A stretch of DNA of 64,000 nucleotides. Origin: Xanthoparmelia taractica. Taxonomy: Eukaryota; Ascomycota; Lecanoromycetes; Lecanorales; Parmeliaceae. A program made the position numbers and the translations under genes. A model generated the notes under the pieces. The model saw only the letters and a list, made by a program, of their open reading frames with translations. It did not search any database and was not told where the DNA came from. Location: NCBI GenBank assembly GCA_033085395.1, contig JANQBS010000141.1, positions 41,057-105,056 on the forward strand, in the 5' to 3' direction. How positions within the stretch are numbered: position 1 is the first letter of the stretch; every line of letters begins with the position of its first letter. Positions 1 through 11,070 of this stretch are shown piece after piece.

Positions 1-2539
1 GTGTCTTCGTGAACTTAGAAGCAGTGTACCCGAATGATAATGATCACAGCGAAGAGATGAGCTTTGAAGAATTGAGAGCCAAGTCGAGAGGCTGGATGGG
101 TCGTGACTGGGCAGCTGAAAGTAAGCAGAGGATTGCAGAAGCATCTCGGGCTCGTGAAACAGAAGATCGAATTTCTATAGCTGCTGCCGCCGAACAAGCG
201 ATCCCGGCCCTGCAACCTGCTCGGCCAAAGCCAGAAACCCAAGGCGGCTCCAACACGCAGCTCGAGACTACAATCGTTGTGGACATCGGACGAGAAGGCA
301 GGGCTGGACGACCGAGGAAGACGAAGATCAGGGAGTTAAAGGGAGAGACACAGACGAGTATGAATGGAGATCTCCACGTTTCGGAATGAGGAACTTACTT
401 CTTACAGTCATGACAAATCTCGAATCGCCTACCGGACCAAAGCTGAGGCGCAAGAAATCTGCAGAACCTACTATGACCCTCCATACCAAAGCAGCTACCG
501 AAGACATTTTGGATATCTTCAATCAACCACTGAGGAATGTAGATCCCATGGCCGGTCCAGATGATAGTGCTGGTGAGAGTGATTATGACGATGACGACTA
601 CACCAGTGCAGGAGAGAGCACAGGGACTGGACGAATTTCTGGCATTAGCGAGTTTGGCGATACCGAGCCAGAAGTTAAAAGTGTTGCCGCTCTCGAGGAT
701 ACTAATGGTGCTGCGTCAAGTGTGAGTCCATGGTCTGATTTCACGGCAAGCAAACATGTTCCGGATTTAGACACATACGCGACTGAAGAAGACGCTGCGA
801 ACGGAGCAGACACGAACGGATTCGTAGTGCTTGAAGACGCTGCCGCAACTGGTGATGAGAAGGACGAAAACACAGACCTGATAACGCCAATTTCACCTGA
901 GCCCGAGAATGGGCCAGTCCGACCAAGATATGTGCCCATACCACCAGAGGATTACGAGCCGCCTACCCGACCATATAGAGATCCGTCTCAGGCATCTCAA
1001 AATCGACTTCCTTTCATGACGCCGATTGTTGAGAAGACCGAGTCATCAATGGGTGCTCTGACGATACGAGAAGAAAAAGACTACTTCAATTCAAAGACTC
1101 CTTCGAGGCATCAGAACAAAGGCCACGCAACACCTCAAATCGACGAAGAGCTTCTCAGCAGTCCTTTACAAGAAATCGTCAACGAAGCTCCACCACCACG
1201 CGTTCCCAAGTTGAAGATTGCTAAGTCGAAGACTCCTGTGGACTTGGAAAAGGGCACCCAAGGACCGGCAATCAGAGATGCACAATGCAATCCTGTGGAT
1301 GAATCTGTCCGTAATAGTATTCTGGAGAGCGTGCAACCACCACTTTCATCTTACCCAGGATACTGTGACTATAGACCGTTGACCTGTAACAAAGCCCCAG
1401 AAATACGCAAGTTCATCAAAGCCATCGCAAAGGTCAAAACCGGATCTGAAAAGACTACCACCTCGATTTCCATGCCACCAGCCGTTCGCTTTCCCCAAGC
1501 ATCAACGAAGACGTACACCGTGAAACGCGAGATCGGCAAAGGCGCCTTTGCACCTGTCTACCTCGCTGAAGAAGACGACAGCTCCGGTCAAGAACAGACC
1601 ACCCTCGTAGCAATGAAGTGCGAACACCCTCCTACTGCCTGGGAATTCTACATAATGTCCCTCCTTGAAAGCCGCCTCCCATCCCCACACCGTGCTTCGC
1701 CCTCTCTCCTCAAACCCCATTCAATGCACCTCTTCGCCGACGAAGGCTACCTCCTCGAAACCTACCTGGACCAAGGAACACTTCTGGACCTCGTCAACTT
1801 GGCCAAATCAGACCCCACAAACTCCACGAACGGCACGCTCGACGAAAGCGTCGCCATGTTCTTCACCGTCGAACTCCTACGCACAGTGGAAGCCATGCAC
1901 AGCGTGGGCATCCTGCACGGCGACCTCAAAGCCGACAACTGCCTCGTCCGCCTGTCAAGGCCCGAGGAGAACGAAGACTGGGACCCCACGTACCAGGCCG
2001 ACGGTAGCGCAGGCTGGGCGTCCAAGGGCCTCTGCCTGATAGACTTTGGCCGCGGCATCGACATGCGCGCCTTCAGAGAAGACGTGCAGTTCGTGGCGGA
2101 CTGGAAAACCGGCAAGCAGGATTGCGCCGAGATGCGCGAGATGCGGCCATGGACGTACCAGGTCGACTACTGGGGCGTCGCGGGCGTCATACACAGCTTG
2201 CTCTTTGGCAAGTACATTGAAGACGTGGCCGTGGACGACAAGGACGCGAATGGCGAACGGGGAGCCGGTGTCGGGCAGAAGAAGAAGTATAAACTCAGGG
2301 AAGGGCTGAAGCGGTATTGGCAGACGGATCTTTGGGCGCCTTTGTTTGAGATTCTGCTGAATCCGGCTGCGAATGTGGAGGGGGAGGTGGGGGGGAAGAT
2401 GCCCTGTACGAAGGGGTTGAAGAGATGTAGGGAGGGGATGGAGGAGTGGTTGGCGGGTGACGGTGGGAGAAGGAACGGGGGCTTAAAGGCTAGCTTGAGA
2501 CGGATCGAGGAGAGAATTGGGGAGAGGAAGGCGAAATGA
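1..2539 (+). CDS. BUB1: Spindle-checkpoint kinase BUB1, 3' part (5' end outside window)
   Basis: Mitotic checkpoint serine/threonine kinase acting at kinetochores. Exons in view are <1..357 and 408..2539. The 50-nt intron (donor GTATGA, acceptor TTACAG) joins GETQT to a segment with SPTGPKLRRKK and TMTLHTKAATEDI, which resembles fungal BUB1 linkers. The first exon opens in frame with NLEAVYPN and FEELRAKSRGW, as found downstream of the Mad3/BUB1 region I domain, which must lie to the left of the window. A disordered acidic middle is followed by a C-terminal kinase domain from about 1510: glycine loop GKGAFAPVY, VAMK lysine, catalytic loop HGDLKADN and IDFGRG in place of DFG. The HGD variant is usual in BUB1. 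Stop TGA at 2537. The true start cannot be given. Identity is confident from kinase and linker together. Confidence 0.9.
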
Positions 2540-3024
2540 AGCAGAGCACGCATGCACATTGCTCGTTTATGCATTGCGGGGTGTTTTTGGACAGATGCAT
2601 GTCCTGGAGCTCACACGTCGAATTGAGGGAGCGGGGCGCCTGTTTTTTCCATTTTAGATGCACTATTTTACATATCTGCATTGTCCATCTTGCGCTGCCA
2701 CAATATATCCAGTAACCTCGAGTGGATACGAGAGGGGTCTCTTCAGTCATCAATTTTGCTCCACATCATCATGAGATACCCATCATCATCCCGTCATCTA
2801 GCCAATCTTTCACCAGCAAAACGCCGTCGTGGAAGAATCATCATCAACACCCGTAGTGCATACGAATATGTCCATTACAGTGGGTTCTGCAGAATCTTGG
2901 CATGTATCGAAACGAAGAGAAATTGAACTTAATCGTAGGAGTCGTATATAAAGAAGTTGTAGGTACGCTTAGGGAGTCGAAGCGTCAGTGAGGTGTCCGT
3001 CGTGTGACCGCATTTAAGAGGAGG
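2540..3024. other. Intergenic, tail-to-tail BUB1 / 675-aa protein
   Basis: Holds the 3' flanks of two converging genes. Only short unrelated reading frames are present. No RNA gene or repeat seen. Confidence 0.6.
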
Positions 3025-5052
3025 CTATCTGTCCAATTGGGTTGTGAAGTCTGCACCGTTGTTCGCTTGACCCAAAGTTTCGCCAATAGACGTGAAGTGC
3101 TCGTGTCCTCCCAGGCTCATTGTCGCCAAGTGCCGTGATGACCGTCGTGATGGGGTCGTAGGAACAAGATGAAACGGCGATCCCAAGCGCCGTATTGTTC
3201 GCATCGGAGTTTGTGGCTCAGTGGGATCAGCCATTGGACTTCTTGGTGTGGCATCCGAGCCACTAGCCATGCCATCTCGAGAATGTGGAGGAGTGAAAAG
3301 GCTCTCAAGAGGATTGGGAGTATTGACGTCGCCGAGACTGAAACCCCGGCTTCGGACACGGCGATGACGGCCTTCAGCAGGGCTCTCAAGTAGGTTATCG
3401 AGCAGGCTTTGCTGCATGCTGCTACCTCCTGGGCTCAGCTCGTCCTCCAGTGGATAACGAGCACGTCGTTTCTGAACGCCTGTTTGAACGCCTAGGTAGG
3501 GGAACGTGGCAGAGAACCGGACCGGCGATCTGAGGGATGGACCGAGAGTGGATGCATCACTCGACTGGATCCTCGAGGTACTCGGACGAATTCGTTGACG
3601 AGATCGACTTGGCCCCCAGGTATGGTAGCCAAATGGAGAGCCGAGGAGCGGTGCGGCGGGCATCGGTTCTTCATTCCCGTCAACATCAGCGTCTATCACA
3701 TCTGATGGGATCGCAGTCGGTGATGCCCAGGGTACTGGAGGCTCGTTGAACCATTCTTGTCGGGGTTGTAAAGCCGTCACATCCTCGGAACCTAAGTGTG
3801 CAAGCGGGCCGTGTGGTTGCATAGAAGCGGCCGTGCTGGTTGTCAAGGATAGCTGGATTTCGCGCGTGTTGAATGACGATGATTGCGTTTCAAAGGGGCT
3901 GGACACTTCACACAAACGAGATTGAGAGCGAGATTGAGCACGTGAGCTGGAGGAAAATGGTGACGGACTTCGACTTTGAAGTAGACGTTGATAGTGAGGG
4001 GCAATCGTAGGTTTGCATTTGCATAGATGACGCAGCCGTCGTCTTGTCGAAGAACTTGACTTAGGCCACAACGGCGCTTTGGCGGTGGCCGACCCGGTGG
4101 GGGTGTTGCTACCGCTTCGACCTTCTCTAATGGTGTCCGGAGAAGCAGGCCTCTGACCAAAGGTCGCTGCGAGGTCGATGCGCTCATGCACAATGGGTGG
4201 ACTCATCACTCTTGAGGGGTGTCGTACGCTCGTCTTCGCGCCACGCCAACTTCTCTTTGCTTCTCTAGCTACACGATGACATACTCCCAGTGGCGGAGCG
4301 GTACCAGGGAGCATCTTGAAAGGGGTTACTGTGGGATCCTGGAGATACACGTGGTAAACCGACCACAGATGCTCATCCATTTCAGGCGTCCACTTCACTC
4401 TTACTTGTTTCGTCGACAGACCACTTTGAATAGATTCGTCGTTCCTCGCAAGGGTTGCCCATTTTTTGGCTTTGCTTTTTCTAATGGAAGCAAACTTGAA
4501 CGGATCCGGCGCATCACTTTCCGGGCTCGTGCAGCTGCCGTCTCCAGTAGGGTACGAGGTCAGACTTCCATTAGAATCATCCGACGAGTCTGAGAGCAAG
4601 GAGCAAGTCGACATGGGACGAGTAATGCTATCCCCTAGATCCTGAGGAATCGTGGCATTCCAGCCATCTGCCAAAGCCAAACGACGCTGCTGTAGTATAG
4701 GAGTACGTGGCAGGGTCATGAAAGGTCGAGTTGTGAATGGCGCGAGATAACCCTCTGCTGGTCCAGTGGCTCGGTGCTGGACTACCGGCCTTGTCGGCTC
4801 CACCACTATAGGCGTCTCGATTGTTGGGATTGGAATGTCGCTCGAGCTGATGGAATTTTTGCTGTCCTGAGATATTGCATTCACACTTGGGCGAGAGCGC
4901 CGCTTGAAGCGATAGGCATTGCTTGGCCGAGGAGACTGAGGTACGGGTATTGCTATCTCTCGCTCTGGGGTCTTGGGTTCTTCGCCCTCAGTGTAATGAA
5001 AGGTAAAATTGCGAGGGAGGGTGATGGATAATTGTGGGCGTGTGCGCGGCAT
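3025..5052 (-). CDS. Unrecognised protein, Myb/SANT-like segment, 675 aa
   Basis: I do not recognise the family with certainty. Single exon. I chose the ATG at 5052 (MPRTRPQL) because the longer frame to 5211 adds 53 Cys-rich residues of low plausibility. The protein is mostly Ser/Pro/Arg-rich and probably disordered. One ordered-looking stretch at about residues 215-280 contains VKWTPEMDEHLW, then DPTVTPFKMLPGTAPP, then CHRVAREAKRSW. The W-x(n)-LW spacing and basic end resemble a SANT/Myb-like or homeodomain-like helical DNA-binding unit, so a nuclear regulatory role is possible (inference). Many SP and TP sites suggest phosphorylation. No signal peptide or membrane segment. It converges with BUB1 and has a long (1.8 kb) upstream spacer. 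Confidence 0.75.
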   Translation of the reverse strand: MPRTRPQLSITLPRNFTFHYTEGEEPKTPEREIAIPVPQSPRPSNAYRFKRRSRPSVNAISQDSKNSISSSDIPIPTIETPIVVEPTRPVVQHRATGPAEGYLAPFTTRPFMTLPRTPILQQRRLALADGWNATIPQDLGDSITRPMSTCSLLSDSSDDSNGSLTSYPTGDGSCTSPESDAPDPFKFASIRKSKAKKWATLARNDESIQSGLSTKQVRVKWTPEMDEHLWSVYHVYLQDPTVTPFKMLPGTAPPLGVCHRVAREAKRSWRGAKTSVRHPSRVMSPPIVHERIDLAATFGQRPASPDTIREGRSGSNTPTGSATAKAPLWPKSSSSTRRRLRHLCKCKPTIAPHYQRLLQSRSPSPFSSSSRAQSRSQSRLCEVSSPFETQSSSFNTREIQLSLTTSTAASMQPHGPLAHLGSEDVTALQPRQEWFNEPPVPWASPTAIPSDVIDADVDGNEEPMPAAPLLGSPFGYHTWGPSRSRQRIRPSTSRIQSSDASTLGPSLRSPVRFSATFPYLGVQTGVQKRRARYPLEDELSPGGSSMQQSLLDNLLESPAEGRHRRVRSRGFSLGDVNTPNPLESLFTPPHSRDGMASGSDATPRSPMADPTEPQTPMRTIRRLGSPFHLVPTTPSRRSSRHLATMSLGGHEHFTSIGETLGQANNGADFTTQLDR

Positions 5053-6849
5053 GATGGATAGCCAACGAAGCAAGGTGGCTGAAGCGTGTTTCCGAATGAA
5101 ATAATCCCGAAGTGGGTTGTCTCGATTGCAAAAGCAGGTATGGCTTGTTGTAGATTTAGACCCAGAGCAATGAATATCAGAGCGAGCCTTGTCGTAAGCT
5201 AAATCAAGCAATGGTTTTCCGTCATCGCTAGCGGTTGAGAGACATCCTTGCTAGTTATGCAATACGAATGCAGTGGTCTTGCAACAACAATGATATCGGG
5301 CAGGTCTCGGGTTTGCCGAGTGCAAAATTTCGACCTTGGGCGGAGTGCTGCTGAGGTAACTAAGAGACTGAATTACGTGACAGATGGACCGAGCATCTTT
5401 GCTCATGTACTTGTTCAATTGACTTGGATCTTGACGAAAATGATGTGCCGGACAATAGTCTCGGAGCAAATATGATGGCTAGTCTCAGCTCTTGAACCTG
5501 TTCACCGTGGTCGTAGAGAAGACCAAACGTAGCCTCTTAGCGACGGCCTATCTTGAGCTTGATTCCTTGCGAGGAGCGTAACAGAGCAATGGTTTAGTTA
5601 GGGGAGCAAGATTTTCAGAGCTGAGGTTGTGGTTGATGAAGATCGGTGGGGTAAGCGGGCGAGACTGAGGCCAGTTGCGTGGGCGTGTAGGGTCTTATCC
5701 AAATAGACCTACTGCACGGAGGACGTGCGCAGAAGGTCTTGAGTGTGGCCAAGATGGACGAATAGGTGGTGGGACAAGTATAGTAGTAGTATTGAAAGGT
5801 GAGGAGGGCAGTTTCAAGTTGTTCCTGTCACTTGTCAAGTCTGTTGAATTTAGCGCGTCAAGGAAGCTAACTAAAATGTTAAGGTACGCGTCAGTCGTAA
5901 AAATTTATCCTCGGTCTGATTGCATCCCGCCCCTAACTAAGTGCAAATTCCAAGGGTACTTCGTACCAGTATTATCGAAATCATCAAAGGATACATACAT
6001 ATCTACAATCTGACAACTACTTATCTTACAAGAACACTTTCTTTATACTGACCAGACCACTGTCTTCAATCCTATAAAACATCTGCTGCAGGCGCAGAAG
6101 CAATTGATTTGCCACCTTCAACCCCCCTTTTGCGCCTGTCGCCAGGATTTTGTGGGAAGTCCAACTACAAATCGACTGCCCACGCCAAGAAGCATTCGAT
6201 TTAGTACTCTCATCCTCCAAACTGTAAGGTAGGCGATTTACTGCAAGCGAAACGCTCTTGCTTTTGCTGGGCAGCAAGATGATTTGCGGTTCTTGACACG
6301 AAACCGACGCGGACGCGCCTTAAACGCGCTTTTTCTCATGGACCGAAATCCTTCTGGCCGATCATATGCTTACTTCGTACTCCAAATGCTTGCGTCTGGA
6401 AAGGTTGGCCAAGGAATCTGGCCTGTGTGATGGACCAGGCATCGATCGACCTGCACCACCATCCTGACCTAATGCGGAGCCCCGCTCTTATCACTTTGTC
6501 TGTACTTCGTATCACCGCAGTCCAAGCCGAGCTATGATGCTATTGGCTGCCCTTCTATGGCTCTCTCTATGCAAAGACACTTTTTTTTTCTCGCTTACGC
6601 TGCAGAATGAGGCGCTTGTCACTACCAAGTAAGCATTGGGCACTGTCCGATGACATCCGTGGGGCCTCTTGGTTGCAGTTTCTTGGATGGATCAAGCTGT
6701 TTGGATAGGCCCCACGGCCGTCCGTGGTCAATGCTTTTCAATGTCAGGCCAACTTTATGTTCGGTTTCTACAAAAAGGGTCGAGTCAAGCAAAACGATGC
6801 TATTGATTGCTTGGTAAAACTCTCCAAAAACGTTTCCCAAAGCCGGCTT
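5053..6849. other. Long intergenic spacer (1.8 kb)
   Basis: Upstream region of the 675-aa protein and downstream region of the pyroglutamyl peptidase gene. Frames of 60-112 codons occur on both strands, but none shows a family motif or a convincing start. A pyrimidine run (T9 near 6580) is the only simple-sequence feature. Confidence 0.5.
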
Positions 6850-7665
6850 TTAACTACATTCATCGTCAGCAGCACGGTCCCAGTCGGTTTCTTGGATGAC
6901 GTCCTCGACTCTCTTGCTCCTGTCTTCTGCCATTTCGCTCGCCACAAGTGCACTAATCAGTCCCAAGGCCACGTCTCTGCCCCTTTCGATATCCTCCTCT
7001 TCCAGCCCACTTGGAACATGGAGAAACATACACGGTCGCGGTCCCTTAGGATCTCTCCGCCAGTACTCAAGCATAGAAGCGTAATACGTGAAGTCGCAAA
7101 GGTAATGGCCGGCGTTGTTAGAAGGCCGAAGATCTACATTCATCAGGCCTGATTTCCACCGTCTCCATACATCTTCGGCATTGAAGCTGGTATATAGTCT
7201 TTCTGGTGCTTTGTACTCTCTGTGCCAGAAATCGTCTCCCTCCAGGGTTATGCCGTCTTCGTCTTTCTTGTTGTAGCCATCCCTATGGGCCAGGGTTTCC
7301 AGCGTATAGAAATTCCGGCCTGGCGCCAGGCCAATGTTGAGAACGATGTCATACTTGGGCTTCACACCGTTGGGAAAGAGAAGCTCCGGGATGGTCTTTC
7401 GCACATAAGCGTAACTGACGGCGATCGGCTCGGGATGACTGCAAAGGATGATCGGAGGTAGGCCAGGGATATGTTGTTTGGTGGGTAAGCTTTTCGCTAT
7501 TTGGTATGCTGGGTTGACGGTGTTCTCTTCAAAGGGCTGAAGTAGGTTAGCCAGGCTTCATGAATTGGGGTTCTTCTTTCATGGACAGCGCACACCGAAG
7601 CCTGTTACCAAAACATAGATCTCCTCGCTTTTCTTAAATCCAACTGCAGGCGCCAGGGAGCCCAT
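6850..7665 (-). CDS. Pyroglutamyl peptidase I (C15), 252 aa
   Basis: Cytosolic cysteine peptidase that removes N-terminal pyroglutamate. Exons (minus strand) are 7665..7594 and 7536..6850. The 57-nt intron (GTGCGC...TTCAG) is in phase 0 and joins VLVTGFG to PFEENTVNPAYQIAK, rebuilding the family's N-terminal GFGPF-x-NP signature. Further family blocks are HPEPIAVSYAYVR, NIGLAPGR, LETLAHRDGYN, GHYLCDFTYY and FLHVP. By analogy with bacterial enzymes the triad would be Glu104, Cys171 and His197. Start is the ATG at 7665 (MGSLAPAVG). Length fits fungal members (about 250 aa). No targeting signal. The next gene diverges 1.75 kb away. Confidence 0.88.
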
Positions 7666-9416
7666 GGCATTCCAGGCGCTCTGTGATTATGCAGGAGAGG
7701 TTTCCAGGTACCAATTCCCCGATAGTGTACTCTTGTAGCGTTTCAGAGAACTTTTTTCTTCTTTTTCCGCCGAGACACCGTTCAAGCTGGTTCTATATGT
7801 ACAGACGACTGTAAGGATTTAGCGCTTTAGACTGCCACCGTTTTTGACAATCTGAAGCAAAATATCTGGTCGCTAAATCGACGTTCATCCATCCAAAGCG
7901 GGGAGTCCGATAAGCTTCGACCAATAGGAGGTTAAAACCTTTGCCACGATTTGAGCAATCAACTTTGAGTAACCGTTTGCTGTGATATCGAATATCTCTT
8001 AACGGCCAAGACCGCGTCGAATCCACAGTCCAAACCATAAGTTACTCATGTCTTTTTCAAAGCTTGCACAAATCTGTGAGACGAGCGGGGCCATGATGGC
8101 CTCTTTCGTGCTATCCTGCAATTCTATGGTCCTAACCAGGTTGGCAGGCCCCCAAGAGCAATCTAGATTGCAAAAGCTCTATTACATGCCGGAAATACAT
8201 TTAAAATGACGTCCAGCCTCAGTGACCACTAGCAAAGCTCAGTGCGAGCTGGCGAGGACTGCTGACTGTTGCTATACACAAGAAGTCACAGAGGTGGCCT
8301 TCGCCCGGTTGCTATCCAATCACGAGGACATTTACTACATGTATGGCTAAGGATGCGCTGTGGAGTTGATAGTAAGCGAGTTACCGTATGACGAGCAGGC
8401 AAGCGTTCCCTCCTGTACAAGTAGATCTGTTTCTCCTTCCTCCTTCTCTACGATAAAGATGCAGTATATAGTATTGATACTTTTTCTCGAAGCATTTATA
8501 TTTTGATTATGTTTTCAACCGCTCCCGTACCTACCTTTCTCTTTTTGGTAGTTCCAAGACGCATAATGTTTTGACCAGCAGACAGGCATGAATCTTAAGA
8601 CAACGCTTGAGCAAGAGGATGATGGGGATTGGAAGGGGCGTCTGCAATCCTTTTGCAACCATGTCGTTCGAGATCGAACGATGGAGAAGACCAAGTTCGT
8701 CGGCTATGGCTGCCATTCCAAGGCCCTCTGTAGAGGCATTGTCACCTCAGTGCATCTATCTCAAGATGACCTATTTGCGTTTCCGAGAATCCAGGTAAGA
8801 CGCCTTATTCTCTGGCCTCCAGGGGAAGGGTGGGCACTACATGGAGGATGCTCTTGGCTGGGGAGGAAGTCTAAATCAGTGCGTAATCGATATAAAATAT
8901 AGCCCAGGTTATAGAACCCAGAGTGATTGCCCTGTAGACCATGTCCCAGAGGGATGTCAGCCCATCAATAACTGTCGACTCCTTGGACCCTTTTTCCGCT
9001 ATACTTTGCCTCGCTATGGATATATGGATAGGCAGGTTCGACAGCAGTGGTAGAGTGAAGGGAGGAACCAGCAATTGACAGAGAAGAGAAAGTCGAGTTG
9101 TTTCTGGTGTACATGTTCAGAAGCACCAAAATTCGAGTGGCGAACCCCCGCAAACAGATCAGCCTTACCCGTCAACCCCTGAAGATCTTTTCATTTCACT
9201 GCCAAAGTGCCAATCTCGAAACCAACGTCGGAGACGAACGCTCTTTGTTCGCTATACCATCAACTGTCCGCCTTCTTTCTCCATTGTATCCTGCCTCCTC
9301 TTCTTTGCTTCTCCTTCTTCAGTTTTCACAGTCAAAGAGTACAGGTACTCTTGACCGTCGTCAACACGTCCTCTCAGCACCCCCTGACATTTTTTGTGCC
9401 CACGTATTTCGCCAGG
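7666..9416. other. Long divergent spacer (1.75 kb)
   Basis: Lies between the divergent pyroglutamyl peptidase and fibroin-3-related genes and should hold both promoters. Several 60-160 codon frames exist, including 7793-8038 on the minus strand and 9098-9586 on the plus strand. None has a recognisable motif, and the last overlaps the neighbouring first exon in another frame. Pyrimidine-rich stretches (TTCTTTCTCC, CTTCTCCTTC) lie just upstream of the 9417 start, as is common in fungal promoters. Confidence 0.5.
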
Positions 9417-10383
9417 ATGCCACTCCTTTTGCCTCGCGATGGCGACTCCAACTTCCATTCTTTCTCTACCGTCTACGAACAGGGCCACGTAAAATCAGGC
9501 TGGGCCTTTTGTATGTCAAAAGCCTACTGCAAGTACGCAACACGTTCTCTTCTCTTCTGTCTCCGACCGTCATGAGTCTTTACTGACATTGGACAGATGG
9601 CCTGCCATCGCCGGAATAGTCATTGGTATCATCGTCTTCGCCCTCGCTGCCTACTGCTGCTTCCGCTGCTGCTGTCGCGGAGGCCGCCGCTCACGTCGTA
9701 ACCGTGCTAGCACAGCATCCATGTTCAACCCAGCTCCCTATATGGGCTACCAGCCTGCCAACAACCCCAACAACGCTCCGCCACCGTATGGTGAGCCTCC
9801 ACGCTTTGCCCAGTTCGATGCCGGAAGTCGTGGCAAACCGGTACATGAGGATAGCCTACCTGCAATGCCTAGTTGGGAAAATGCGCAGAAGAAGCATGTC
9901 GAAGACTATGATGTGGAGATGTCTCGCTTGGATGTACCACAAGAGAAGAAGCCCATGTTAGCGCCTGGAGCCAATGCTTCAACAGCGGATCTGTCAAATC
10001 CAAAACTTGGCTACACCGAGGCAGACTCACATCCTGTTGTTCCTAACGGAGCGAATGGCGCACATGGACAGACACCCGCAGGTTATACAGGCCCTGACTT
10101 TGGCCATGGAGCGGACCATCATTACACTGGCCCCGACTTTACATCTGGGGTCGGTCAAGGACAGCAAACTTCTTACTCTGCCTACGCCCCAAGCGAAAGC
10201 ACGAGATATGAACCGAGTGGTGTAAATGAGCCTCTGGAGCTAGGTACGACTTATAGTCACACGCTGCCCCCGCCGAGCCCGAGTGCACAGCATACGGGAT
10301 TCCCACCGCAACATGCACCCAGTGTCCTGCAGGCAGGACGGAGGCCAGGAGCGAGCTCGAATAATTCTTGGAGGGATGTTTGA
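9417..10383 (+). CDS. Fibroin-3-related Cys-rich single-pass membrane protein, 300 aa
   Basis: Exons 9417..9532 and 9597..10383. The 64-nt intron (GTACGC...GGACAG) is in phase 2 and joins the CMSKAYCK end of exon 1 to WPAIAGIVIG. This rebuilds the block 'C-x-AKxYCKWP-hydrophobic helix-Cys cluster' that I know from fungal proteins called fibroin-3 related. Order: 35-residue N-terminus with MPLLLPRDG, one membrane helix at about residues 40-58, a juxtamembrane CCFRCCCR cluster that looks palmitoylable, a basic patch, then a 230-residue Pro/Gly/Asn-rich low-complexity tail with repeated YTGPDF. There is no cleavable signal peptide. Probably a plasma-membrane protein; molecular function unknown. 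Confidence 0.8.
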
Positions 10384-11070
10384 GGACGTTGCGTCGAGGT
10401 TTCCGATTTGTCTGCCGTATGATCGCAGTGGGAAAGACGTTTTCCTAAAAATGTGTACTATATATTCACGAGGTCGTGGAGTTATAATGCAAGCATCTGG
10501 ATTGCTTCAGCCATATTGTATCCTTTCCTCAAGTGATCAAGAATGTCAATCACAACCACTCACGAGGCGAGTCTATAGATACCCACCCACCTGCCCAGGG
10601 CTCAGTGGAGCCGCCCTTTCGCTCACGCATAGCAAGGTTTTCCACGAGTCGTCAGAGATCATAAAATGTCTCGGTGGTGACGGTTCGGATTCTTTCGTCA
10701 TCTTCATGCTTTGTCTCATTGTTCTACTGTTTTATAGGTGAAAGACATGGTTGTTGATAAAGGTTGGGTTTGCGCGCTGCGGCCGAGTGGTGAGGAGAGA
10801 TGGCTAGGGGAGAACGAGCAGAGATGATGTGTAAGGCGTAGGGCTTGTTTGATGACGAAGGTCGAGGCGTTCGAATCTGATGAGAGTGTCTGTCATTGCT
10901 CGGAACGATTTTCTCTCTTCATCGTGTAATATTCCTTCTATACGCGGAATGTGATGCTAGTTCTTAGATCTGATGAGTGAGTCTCCTTTTTTATATCGTC
11001 GATTTGCGTCTCCACATCAAGCAGGATTGGAGACGGACTGGAAGAATTCTCAAAGCAACGCTCAGGGTAT
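10384..11070. other. Intergenic, tail-to-tail (687 bp)
   Basis: 3' flanks of the fibroin-like gene and DRN1. A tRNA-like box pair (CGGCCGAGTGGT near 10780 and GTTCGAATC near 10870) was examined and rejected because the stems do not pair. Confidence 0.55.

Noticed and set aside
7793..8038. Small minus-strand gene (81 codons)
   Set aside because: No family motif, no splice partners, and nothing in composition sets it apart from other random frames in the spacer.
10775..10890. Possible tRNA (CGGCCGAGTGGT box A-like and GTTCGAATC box B-like)
   Set aside because: The expected T-stem and acceptor stem do not pair, and no anticodon arm could be drawn at the right distance.
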